Origin: Bacillota bacterium
Lineage (GTDB): Bacteria > Bacillota > Clostridia > Acetivibrionales > DSM-1351
DNA length: 64,000 nucleotides
Assembly: GCA_023441625.1 (NCBI GenBank)
Contig: JAEZOA010000023.1
Span: forward strand, 24,449 to 88,448
Reading direction: 5' to 3'
The translations under genes were made by a program, and so were the position numbers. This document shows positions 44,654 to 52,353 of the stretch, in pieces. Every line of letters begins with the position of its first letter. Within the stretch, counting starts at the first letter, position 1. The notes beneath the pieces are model-generated. The model was not told the origin of the DNA. It searched no databases and saw only the letters and a list, made by a program, of their open reading frames with translations.

Positions 44654-44720
44654 AATTGCAGATAAAATTGAAAGAACTAATATAATACGAGAGGGGGACC
44701 GAGTCCATGCCAGTACTTCT

Positions 44721-44762
44721 ATGGAGTTTTGTGCCAATTGCGGGGCATGGGCATACTTATGA
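44721..44762 (+). other. 13-codon upstream ORF resembling a zinc-ribbon start
   Basis: ATG 44721 encodes MEFCANCGAWAYL, then TGA, which overlaps the kinase ATG as ATGA. FCANCGA looks like the beginning of a zinc-ribbon protein; no clear RBS of its own, although GAGGGGG lies 20-25 nt upstream. It may be a coupling leader or a gene remnant. Confidence 0.35.
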
Positions 44763-45661
44763 AAATATTATGTTTGGGATCATTAAATTTAGACCATGTC
44801 TATCAAGTAAATCACATAGTTCAACCAGGAGAAACAACAACTTCCCATTCCTTTAATATCATTGACGGAGGCAAAGGTATGAATCAGGCCCTTGCCTTAG
44901 GTAGGGCAAATGCAAATTGTTATATGGCCGGAATGATTGGCCAGGATGGAATTCATCTAATAAAATCATTGGAAGAAAGCCACATCAATGCTGATTATGT
45001 AACTGTTAGTGAGGATAATTTGACTGGTCACACCATAATTCAAGTTGATCAAAATGGTCAAAACTCTATAATCTGCTATGCAGGTGCTAACCATATGATT
45101 GATGAAGTATTTGTCAATAAGGTTCTTGCGCAATTTGAACCTGGTGATTTCATTCTATTGCAAAATGAAATTAACAACATTCCGTTCATTATTGAACAAG
45201 CAAAGAATAAAGGGATGAAAATCGCTTTTAATCCCTCCCCTATTACAAAACAGCTACTTAACTATCCATTGGATTTAGTTGACCTTCTACTCTTAAACGA
45301 AATTGAGGGCTATGAATTAACCAAAGAAAAGAACTATGAAGACATTCTTAAGAAACTTCATTTAATTTATCCAAAAACTTCAATTGTTCTTACGCTAGGA
45401 AAAAATGGCGCTCTATTCAGTGACGGAGTGAACGTGTACCAGCATGGAATTTATGATGTAAACGTAGTTGACACAACAGCAGCAGGAGATACCTTTACAG
45501 GCTATTTTCTTTCCGCCTATGCTGATAACGAACCAATACAAGAGTGTCTCCGAAAGGCTTCTATCGCTTCGTCTTTAGCTGTATCAAGGGCTGGTGCATC
45601 AACCTCCATCCCATTTTTGACAGAGGTATTAAATAGCAACCTGGTTTTAATAAATATTTAA
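44759..45661 (+). CDS. PfkB-family sugar kinase (ribokinase-like)
   Basis: A 300-residue kinase: MKILCLGSLNLDHVYQV start, GGKGMNQALALGR, AGMIGQDG, FNPSP, LLNEIEGYEL, and the active-site VDTTAAGDTFTGYFL near the C-terminus with catalytic Asp. It is in the ribokinase subgroup and, with RbsD and the transporter, should phosphorylate the imported sugar. The start at 44759 is chosen from homology, since ribokinases begin MKILVFGS-like. Upstream frames would add 10 residues without an RBS. Confidence 0.88.
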   Translation: MKILCLGSLNLDHVYQVNHIVQPGETTTSHSFNIIDGGKGMNQALALGRANANCYMAGMIGQDGIHLIKSLEESHINADYVTVSEDNLTGHTIIQVDQNGQNSIICYAGANHMIDEVFVNKVLAQFEPGDFILLQNEINNIPFIIEQAKNKGMKIAFNPSPITKQLLNYPLDLVDLLLLNEIEGYELTKEKNYEDILKKLHLIYPKTSIVLTLGKNGALFSDGVNVYQHGIYDVNVVDTTAAGDTFTGYFLSAYADNEPIQECLRKASIASSLAVSRAGASTSIPFLTEVLNSNLVLINI

Positions 45662-45694
45662 GTACTTTAGTATCTTGTTTACTATAACTTGCAA

Positions 45695-45723
45695 TTTACA
45701 TTTGATACATTTGTTATTATAAT
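45695..45723 (+). promoter_or_regulatory. Promoter before the LacI gene
   Basis: TTTACA (45695-45700), 17-bp spacer, TATAAT (45718-45723). It gives the regulator a transcript of its own, although it may also be read through from the kinase gene. Confidence 0.6.
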
Positions 45724-45764
45724 AAATGCTAGAATTATTTTAAATTGGTTTGGGGGTAAGTACA

Positions 45765-46820
45765 TTGCGCGCTACTATAAAAGATGTAGCAGCTGAAGCC
45801 GGCGTATCGACGACAGCTGTGTCTCTTGTTTTAAATGATAAAAACAACAAAATATCAGAAAAAACTAGAAAACAAATACTTGAGGCGGTTGAAAAGCTTA
45901 ACTACAGGCCTAATTTTATCGCAATGAGTATGGTCACAAAATCAACCCAAACCATTGGATTAGTTATTCCTGATATTAGCAATATATACTTTTCTGAGCT
46001 TTCTAAGCTGATTGAGCAATCCTGCTATTCCTGTGGCTATAACGTACTTTACGGTAATACTCATGATATGGCTATGAGGGATATTGACTACATTAATATT
46101 TTTTTAGATAGGAATGTAGATGCCATTATTCTTATTTTATCAAATTCTACTGATGAACACATTCGTGATATTCAGAAGATAATTACCAGTACTGATACAC
46201 CTTTTATTGTTGTGGATCGTATGCTGGATATTGATGTCGGGACCACTATAGTTGGCAATCAGAAACTGGGTGGCTATTTAGCAACACAGCATTTGATTAA
46301 TCAGGGGCATCGTTCAATTGGATGTATAACTGGTCCTAAGAATGTATACAGTTCAATAGAACGCTTGAATGGCTACAAGGAAGCTCTACTAGAAGCAAAT
46401 CTTCCTATACAGGAAAATCTTATTTATGAAGGCAATTTCCATAGAGAAAGTGGTATGGAAGCTCTCCCCTATCTGCTTGGTAGAGGAGTTACAGCCATTT
46501 TCGCCTTTAATGATATGATGGCACTGGGAGTATATAAACAAGCCAGTTATTATAACCTTTCTATACCTGATAACTTATCTCTTGTTGGATATGATGACAT
46601 ATTTATTTCAGATTTTATAACACCACCGCTCACTTCCATTGAGCAACCAGTTAAAAACTTGGCAGATGAAGCTGTACGTCAGGTAATGAACGCTATCCAA
46701 GAGAAGAAAAACAACGCAAGTTGGCAAGCCAACATTGCTAATGTTAATAAAAATAACTTATTAGTTTTTGACCCAATGCTAAAAGTTCGTGGTAGCACAA
46801 AACCTTTAACATCGAAATAA
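45765..46820 (+). CDS. LacI-family transcriptional regulator of the transport locus
   Basis: A 351-residue repressor. The N-terminal HTH reads ATIKDVAAEAGVSTTAVSLVLN with the hinge helix; the sugar-binding core has GLVIPDISNIYFSELSKLIE, FNDMMALGVYKQA, VGYDDIFISDFITPPLTSIEQP; it ends with MLKVRGST, as in other LacI proteins. TTG 45765 has GGGGG 8 nt upstream. The C-terminal loop NNASWQANIANVNKNN (about 315-330) is encoded by a dispersed palindromic repeat. It should act on the AACGTT operators in the divergent region upstream. Confidence 0.92.
   Translation: MRATIKDVAAEAGVSTTAVSLVLNDKNNKISEKTRKQILEAVEKLNYRPNFIAMSMVTKSTQTIGLVIPDISNIYFSELSKLIEQSCYSCGYNVLYGNTHDMAMRDIDYINIFLDRNVDAIILILSNSTDEHIRDIQKIITSTDTPFIVVDRMLDIDVGTTIVGNQKLGGYLATQHLINQGHRSIGCITGPKNVYSSIERLNGYKEALLEANLPIQENLIYEGNFHRESGMEALPYLLGRGVTAIFAFNDMMALGVYKQASYYNLSIPDNLSLVGYDDIFISDFITPPLTSIEQPVKNLADEAVRQVMNAIQEKKNNASWQANIANVNKNNLLVFDPMLKVRGSTKPLTSK
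46709..46746 (+). repeat. Family A palindromic repeat, copy 3, inside a coding sequence
   Basis: AAACAACGCAA, exact core GTTGGCAAGCCAAC, then ATTGCTAATGTTA. It lies within the 3' part of the LacI gene, read in frame. Confidence 0.9.
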
Positions 46821-46834
46821 TTTTAATTACAAAT

Positions 46835-46908
46835 GGGCTGTTGCAAAGCAAAATACAATATACGAGAAAAGATTTCTGCATTGTATCCGACAAAGTTTTG
46901 CAACAGCC
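46835..46908. repeat. Family B element 2: 74-bp minimal form
   Basis: Ends GGGCTGTTGCAAAGC and GTTTTGCAACAGCC are inverted. The left 45 bp follows the left end of element 1 closely (ATACAATATACGAGAAAA shared), and the right end shares the GTATCCG motif. It fills the gap between the convergent LacI and RACo-like genes and touches the RACo-like stop codon. Confidence 0.8.
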
Positions 46909-48707
46909 TATTCAAACATCATACAATCAATATAAAAGTCATTGAAAGCCTTAGAGCTTGATAGCTCAATATATATAATTTTTTCACTTATAGTATTAGT
47001 CTGGTTAAGACTGTCCAGTGATAACAATCCTTCAATAGCCCCCTGTCCTGCTGCATTACCTACTGACTGTATTTTATCTCTTAATTCGCTAGGAATCAGG
47101 CCAATCTTAAGGGCACTATCAATATTTATATAGGTACCAAAGCCTCCAGCCAGATATACATTTTTTATATTAGAAAAGCTAATACCAGACTGCTTTACAA
47201 GAACATTAATACCTGCTGCAATGGCAGCTTTAGCATTTTGTAGTTCTCGAATATCCTTTTGTGTAATGGCAATATCGCCACTTATTACAAGAGCATTCAT
47301 ATTATTAATTACAGATAAATTTTTAGCTAAACAGGACTGTTCATCTGTTTCTGGCTCCCAATCCTCATCTATTCTGCCCGTCTCGTCTATTAATCCAACC
47401 TCCAGCATCTGAGCAACTGCATCAACAATCCCAGTTCCACAAATTCCAATAGGCTCAGCATTTCCTATGGTTGTAAAGTTAATACCTGTCTGCAGAGAAA
47501 TGCTATTTATGGCTCCCTTCACACTACCTATACCATTTCTGATATTTGCCCCTTCAAAAGCAGGTCCTGCCGCTGAGGAACATGCATATAAAACATCCTT
47601 GTTACCCAGAGCAATCTCGCCATTTGTACCTATATCAATAAGAAGAGATATCTCCTCCTTCTGGTGCATACCTGTTGAAAGCACAGCAGCCACAGTGTCT
47701 GCACCAATATATGCTGATACTGACGGAAGTATACAGGCTATACCAAATTGATTTATATTAATCCCCAACTCAATTGCATTCAAATTCAACATAGAAGTTA
47801 TAGCTGGGATAAATGGAGCAACTGCAATATTCTTAGCTGAAACCTTTAGCAGAAAATGCATCATTGTAGTGTTACCGACTAGGATAATTGCATATATGCT
47901 TGTTCTTGCAATGTTTACTTCTTTGCACATTGCTTCAATGGAAGTATTTATTTGATTAATTATCAGGTCGTGCATTTCCTTCAGCCCAGCTTGATTTTCG
48001 TTTGAATGCTTTATTCTTGAAATAACATCTGCACCAAATACCTTCTGAGTATTCAGACCAGAATGTACACAAAGCCTTTGTCCATTTGATAAATCAATCA
48101 GGTAAGTGGCTATAGTAGTAGTACCAATGTCAACTGCTACACCATATAATTCTTTACTGGTATCTCCTGCTTCAACCCCTAATAGCTTTGTTCCCATTTT
48201 AATTAAAGATATATTGTAATCCTTTTCTCTAATTATATCTGGTAATTCCCTGATTAACTTTATATTTGGACTTCCTACCAAAGAACCATCAATTACTCTT
48301 TCATAGTCGGCTTTTTGACATGATAAATCTGGCTTTTCAAGAGTAATGTTCTCTTTAGTAACAATAGGTAAAAATGCTATAGCTCTCTGTTTTCCTTCTG
48401 TCACTATTTGAGCCTGTGAATTATCATTTTCCAGCGCAAGCTCTACATCTGATTGAACCTCATAACCACAGGATAGTCTGTAACCAGCTTCTATTGCCTC
48501 AGCACCAAGTACTTTAATTTCATTCTGAGATGCATTGGGAAGGTGTCCAGACATAATTCTGACTTTACATTTACCACAAGTGCCATTTCCATTACAGGGT
48601 GAATTAATAGCAATATGTTCATTTCTAAGCAGCTCAAGTAAATTCTGCCCCTTTTCTGCTATTATTACATATTCTTTTTCATATGTTTTTACTATAATTT
48701 TGGGCAT
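46908..48707 (-). CDS. RACo-type reductive activator of corrinoid proteins
   Basis: A 599-residue protein. The N-terminal [2Fe-2S] ferredoxin domain (about 1-90) has SPCNGNGTCGKCKVRI and YRLSCGY cysteines; a linker and then an ASKHA-type ATPase domain (DUF4445, about 195-595) have GVAVDIGTTTIATYLIDL, LVGNTTMMHFLL, LLIDIGTNGEIALG, SSAAGPAFEGANI and VYLAGGFGTYINID. RACo uses ATP to return inactive Co(II) corrinoid to Co(I) so that methyl transfer can resume. Last gene of a DUF1638-cobT-RACo operon: its RBS overlaps the cobT stop codon region (14-bp gap). Confidence 0.9.
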   Translation of the reverse strand: MPKIIVKTYEKEYVIIAEKGQNLLELLRNEHIAINSPCNGNGTCGKCKVRIMSGHLPNASQNEIKVLGAEAIEAGYRLSCGYEVQSDVELALENDNSQAQIVTEGKQRAIAFLPIVTKENITLEKPDLSCQKADYERVIDGSLVGSPNIKLIRELPDIIREKDYNISLIKMGTKLLGVEAGDTSKELYGVAVDIGTTTIATYLIDLSNGQRLCVHSGLNTQKVFGADVISRIKHSNENQAGLKEMHDLIINQINTSIEAMCKEVNIARTSIYAIILVGNTTMMHFLLKVSAKNIAVAPFIPAITSMLNLNAIELGININQFGIACILPSVSAYIGADTVAAVLSTGMHQKEEISLLIDIGTNGEIALGNKDVLYACSSAAGPAFEGANIRNGIGSVKGAINSISLQTGINFTTIGNAEPIGICGTGIVDAVAQMLEVGLIDETGRIDEDWEPETDEQSCLAKNLSVINNMNALVISGDIAITQKDIRELQNAKAAIAAGINVLVKQSGISFSNIKNVYLAGGFGTYINIDSALKIGLIPSELRDKIQSVGNAAGQGAIEGLLSLDSLNQTNTISEKIIYIELSSSKAFNDFYIDCMMFE

Positions 48708-48721
48708 CGTTTATCTTCCTC

Positions 48722-49777
48722 CTATTCCTGTGGTACATATTGCTCAATTTTTGCATCATCAAAGCTTCCCATTTGCGTATAAGCTGCAATCGCAGCATCA
48801 ATGAGCTGGTAGCCCAATGCTGCACCTGTGCCTTCACCTAACCTCATATCCAGATTTAACATAGGCTCCATATTAAGAGCCTTCATAACAGCTGCAGTAC
48901 CAGGTTCGGCCGAGCCATGAGATGGAAACATAAAGTTCCTTGCTCCTGGATGAATCCGTACAGCAGTTAAGGCAGCAACTGCAGAAATAAAACCATCAAT
49001 AACTATTGGAATTCTGTAGATAGCTGCTCCTAAAAAGCATCCTGTAAGCCCTGCAATATCAAAGCCACCAACCTTTGCAAGAACATCAATAGGATTATTT
49101 GGGTCAGGTTTATTTATTTCTATCGCTCTTTTAATTACTTCTATTTTGTTCATATGTGCTTGTCTTGATAAGCCTGATCCAGTGCCTACTATCTCATTAA
49201 GTGAGTAACCAGTAAAAACAGATGTAATTGCGCTGCTTGTAGAAGTATTTCCTATACCCATTTCACCCGTTCCTAAAAGATTTACCCCTTCCTTCTTTAA
49301 ATCCTTAACAATATCAATGCCTGTCAAAATGGCCTTAACAGCTTCTTCATCAGTCATTGCTGGACCTTTAGCCATATTCCACGTACCATTTCGTATTTTT
49401 CTATTCTTAATAGTAGAATAGGGTATATCTGCATCAACTCCGATATCTACTATTACTAATTTCGCTCCTGTAAGTCTTGAAAATACATTAATTCCTGTTA
49501 TTCCATGAGTAAAGTTACAAGTAACAGCAGCTGTCACACTTTTAGGACAAGAGCTGACGCCTTCCTCAACCACGCCATTATCTGCGCACATTACAATTGT
49601 TGCCTTGTTATCAACCATTGGAGTTTTTGTACAATTTATTCCTGCTAGTCTCACCACTATTTCCTCAAGCTTACCAAGGCTTCCAAGTGGTTTTGTAAGA
49701 CTATCCAATCTCATTTGAGCTGCCTTCATAGCTTCCATATCAAGTAAACCTATTTTATTTATCAACTCATTTAACAT
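48722..49777 (-). CDS. cobT: Nicotinate-nucleotide-dimethylbenzimidazole phosphoribosyltransferase
   Basis: A 351-residue CobT that activates the lower ligand base of cobalamin. Motifs: LTKPLGSLGKLEEIVVRLAGI, VMCADNGVVEEGVSSCP, LLGTGEMGIGNTSTSSAI, VGTGSGLSRQAHMNKIEV, SHGSAEPGTAAVMKAL and LRLGEGTGAAL with the catalytic Glu. Its place between DUF1638 and the corrinoid activator suggests that it tailors the cobamide for the methyltransferases. No cobalamin riboswitch was seen upstream. Confidence 0.94.
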   Translation of the reverse strand: MLNELINKIGLLDMEAMKAAQMRLDSLTKPLGSLGKLEEIVVRLAGINCTKTPMVDNKATIVMCADNGVVEEGVSSCPKSVTAAVTCNFTHGITGINVFSRLTGAKLVIVDIGVDADIPYSTIKNRKIRNGTWNMAKGPAMTDEEAVKAILTGIDIVKDLKKEGVNLLGTGEMGIGNTSTSSAITSVFTGYSLNEIVGTGSGLSRQAHMNKIEVIKRAIEINKPDPNNPIDVLAKVGGFDIAGLTGCFLGAAIYRIPIVIDGFISAVAALTAVRIHPGARNFMFPSHGSAEPGTAAVMKALNMEPMLNLDMRLGEGTGAALGYQLIDAAIAAYTQMGSFDDAKIEQYVPQE

Positions 49778-49834
49778 CTTAGTAATCCTTTCTATTAAGC
49801 ATACCTAACTCAGCAGGTTAACTTCTCTGCTTAA

Positions 49835-50578
49835 CTAGCTATTCTTTATTATGCTATCATCATAGGATGCATTTACTTTAGCACCCGGTGGCACAATAAG
49901 CACTTCATTCTCATTAAATTCACCATTTAATATATTTTCCATAAGTGTTCTGCTTCCTTTAATCTCCATGAATTCCCATCCAAAAAAGTCAGAAGAATTC
50001 TTTGTAAATTCCCTATAGAAATCATTTTTATTGAAACAATCCCATGAAATAAACCCGGCTCTCTTATATTCCTTCATCCAGTTTTGTTCCATTTCCATAA
50101 GAAACTCAGCATTATCTTCACCATATCTTTGGGTGTAATCCTCTAAAAGTACATTGTATTTATGCTCGCTTGGTTGCCAAGCCCTCTCAATCCATCCACC
50201 CGAAAACCAAAAAGTTCCTGGATTACTGTCAAAGGTTGATTTATATTTTTCTTTTGAACCCATAAGTAGTGTAATACAATCATGGGCTCTTGGAATTATC
50301 ATAGGTACACTTTTACTTGAAAGCCCAACAATACCATTACTGCATAAACCATAGCCTATGATAATATAATCATACTTTGGGTTAGTGTTATAATAGTTAT
50401 ATGGGAACTCACCATTTGCTTTTTCCACCTCTGCTTGCACCATCTCTCGAAGCTTATCTGGAGTATCGTGCAGACCTTGATGCAAAAAGGTTACGTCAGT
50501 ATAGTGTTTCGATTTACTTGCGAGGTAAGAAATCTCCCTGTTTAGCACATCACATGCTATTATCTTAAGTCTCAACAT
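49835..50578 (-). CDS. DUF1638-family protein
   Basis: A 247-residue soluble protein with LKIIACDVLNREISYLA, YDYIIIGYGLCSNGIVGL, IIPRAHDCITLLMGSKEKY and FWFSGGWIERAW. The His and Cys residues in the middle are typical of DUF1638, found next to corrinoid methyltransferases in methanogens and anaerobic bacteria. A role in corrinoid handling is inferred only from neighbours. First gene of the DUF1638-cobT-RACo operon; AAAGGTG RBS. Confidence 0.8.
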   Translation of the reverse strand: MLRLKIIACDVLNREISYLASKSKHYTDVTFLHQGLHDTPDKLREMVQAEVEKANGEFPYNYYNTNPKYDYIIIGYGLCSNGIVGLSSKSVPMIIPRAHDCITLLMGSKEKYKSTFDSNPGTFWFSGGWIERAWQPSEHKYNVLLEDYTQRYGEDNAEFLMEMEQNWMKEYKRAGFISWDCFNKNDFYREFTKNSSDFFGWEFMEIKGSRTLMENILNGEFNENEVLIVPPGAKVNASYDDSIIKNS

Positions 50579-50708
50579 ATTCTTTTCACCTTTTTGATAA
50601 ATATTAGTACTTAAATACTATCAAATTTTATAAGCTTAATGTAGTAATTATTTTTGGAATTATATAATTATTTAGGGATTATAATTTTATATTAGCTTCT
50701 ACTACCTA

Positions 50709-51743
50709 CTATACCTTTTTCTTGAACATATGTCGTACTTTTTTTGTATCATAACGGATACCTCTGAAAAGAATTACAGTTATTTCTATTGAACCAGATA
50801 AAACAATAACAGCAAGAAATATATTTTTTATCTTTTCCCAGAGCCCTACAAAATCGAAGGTCAAGCTCATATGCTTGCTGAGTTCAGGTGCAAAACTCTG
50901 ACTCCAGATATTATCATTTGAAAACATAACAAGTGCTAGAACTGTTGAAATAACTGTTAAAACTGAAATTATAATCGAAAGCTCTATCACCCATTTTCTA
51001 TAATATAGCTTAAATAGATCTTTAACGATGCTTAGCACAAATACAATAATAAATATCATTTTGTATCCCTGTAATACTTCTGAATTAAAAACAGGGATAG
51101 TTATTATTTCATTATTACCATGAATATAAGCAGCAATAAGCTTAGGTGCACTAAATATTATAGCTATTAAGACCGAGTAAAATATAGTTGTAAAGACAAT
51201 CGAGAAAATAGTTTCAGGTACTGAAATACTAGCTTTTTTATCAGGCACCTGAGGCAGCTGAGATAAATCCCAATTACTTTTTTCGATACTTCCATTGCTA
51301 CTCTTTACATTGTATCTATCTGCAATTATAAACGCTATTGTAGTCCATGCAAAAGCTTGAGCTACACCAGAAATAAGAGAAGACAAATAACCTGTTACAA
51401 TATTACTTATATTTTCATTAGCTCCAGACAAGCTTTCAACAAACAGCGCTATGGAAATTCCGCCAATTACTGCTCCAATTACAATTTTTAATATTAACAA
51501 ATACGTTTGATATAACTGAGGACCTATTAAATACCGTTTTGACCCTCTATACTCATCTGCAAGTTCTTCTGGATCACCTAATTCCAATAGTACCTTTTTT
51601 ACTTTCTCTTCATAAAACTCAGATCCTTGCTCCTGATCTATCATATCTTCTATATTTGCTCTTAATTCCTTTTCAATTTCAGCACGCTGTTTTTCTGAAA
51701 AACTCCTTGTAACAGCATATATATACCTATTTATCAAATCCAT
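50709..51743 (-). CDS. HAAS-domain (DUF1700-like) membrane protein
   Basis: A 344-residue protein. The N-terminal HAAS domain (about 1-75: DLINRYIYAVTRSFSEKQRAEIEKEL, LLELGDPEELADEYRG) interacts with PadR-type regulators; six predicted membrane helices follow. ATG 51743 has GAGGAG 8 nt upstream. It is 5 bp downstream of the padR gene, which is the usual HAAS arrangement: a membrane signalling partner of the PadR regulator. Which signal is sensed is not known. Confidence 0.82.
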   Translation of the reverse strand: MDLINRYIYAVTRSFSEKQRAEIEKELRANIEDMIDQEQGSEFYEEKVKKVLLELGDPEELADEYRGSKRYLIGPQLYQTYLLILKIVIGAVIGGISIALFVESLSGANENISNIVTGYLSSLISGVAQAFAWTTIAFIIADRYNVKSSNGSIEKSNWDLSQLPQVPDKKASISVPETIFSIVFTTIFYSVLIAIIFSAPKLIAAYIHGNNEIITIPVFNSEVLQGYKMIFIIVFVLSIVKDLFKLYYRKWVIELSIIISVLTVISTVLALVMFSNDNIWSQSFAPELSKHMSLTFDFVGLWEKIKNIFLAVIVLSGSIEITVILFRGIRYDTKKVRHMFKKKV

Positions 51744-51748
51744 ATATA

Positions 51749-52096
51749 TCACTCCTCACTTTTCAAGATACTGTTCATATTCCCTACCATCTTAAACCAT
51801 TCTCGACATAGTCTTTCATATATTTCTAAGCCAAATTCACTAAGCTTATAGTATTTTCTTGGTTTCGCAGCATCTACATCCCAATTGCTCTCCAGCAGGT
51901 TTTGTTTTTCCAGTCTTCTTAAAAGTGGATACAGCGTTCCTGCTTCAACAGGTATTCCCTTTTGTTCAAGCAGCATTACAAGGGAGTAGCCATATTGAGA
52001 TTCTTTCATTTGGCTAAGTACACTTAGTACTATGGTACCTCGCCTTAGCTCTAGCAATAAGCTGTCAAATAAATCATCTGTACTTTTGTTTTCCAC
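51749..52096 (-). CDS. PadR-family transcriptional regulator
   Basis: A 115-residue winged-helix protein: LLLELRRGTIVLSVLSQMKESQYGYSLVMLLEQKGIPVEAGTLYPLLRRLEKQNLLES with the family's GYSL and YPLLRRLE, and KPRKYYKLSEFG. GTG 52096 is chosen since AGGAGG lies 7 nt upstream; longer forms to 52132 lack an RBS. Operon with the HAAS protein; likely autoregulated. Confidence 0.88.
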   Translation of the reverse strand: MENKSTDDLFDSLLLELRRGTIVLSVLSQMKESQYGYSLVMLLEQKGIPVEAGTLYPLLRRLEKQNLLESNWDVDAAKPRKYYKLSEFGLEIYERLCREWFKMVGNMNSILKSEE

Positions 52097-52253
52097 CAGC
52101 TCACCTCCTGTTTTTATTATACTGTATATCACACACTATTGTAAAGATATTAATATTAATTTACTGATAATATTTAAACATGGACAACATTAAGTACAAT
52201 ACCTTCTTCTAATTCAAAATAATAATTGATAAATAAATATTAAAAATATTTTA

Positions 52254-52301
52254 AATATAAAAATGATATGTACTCACTTGAATACATATCATTTTTATAT
52301 T
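52254..52301. terminator. Terminator after the beta-helix gene
   Basis: Perfect 19-bp arms (52254-52272 and 52283-52301; arm AATATAAAAATGATATGTA), 10-nt loop. On the minus strand it follows the beta-helix stop codon by about 50 bp. Confidence 0.85.
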
Positions 52302-52353
52302 TAATCATATTACACTTTTTTGGTAAAAAACTAGCTTTTCTAAAATTTGATTA

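Noticed and set aside
49778..49834. Possible cobalamin riboswitch before cobT
   Set aside because: The gap is only 57 bp and lacks the B12-box sequence; cobT is inside an operon.
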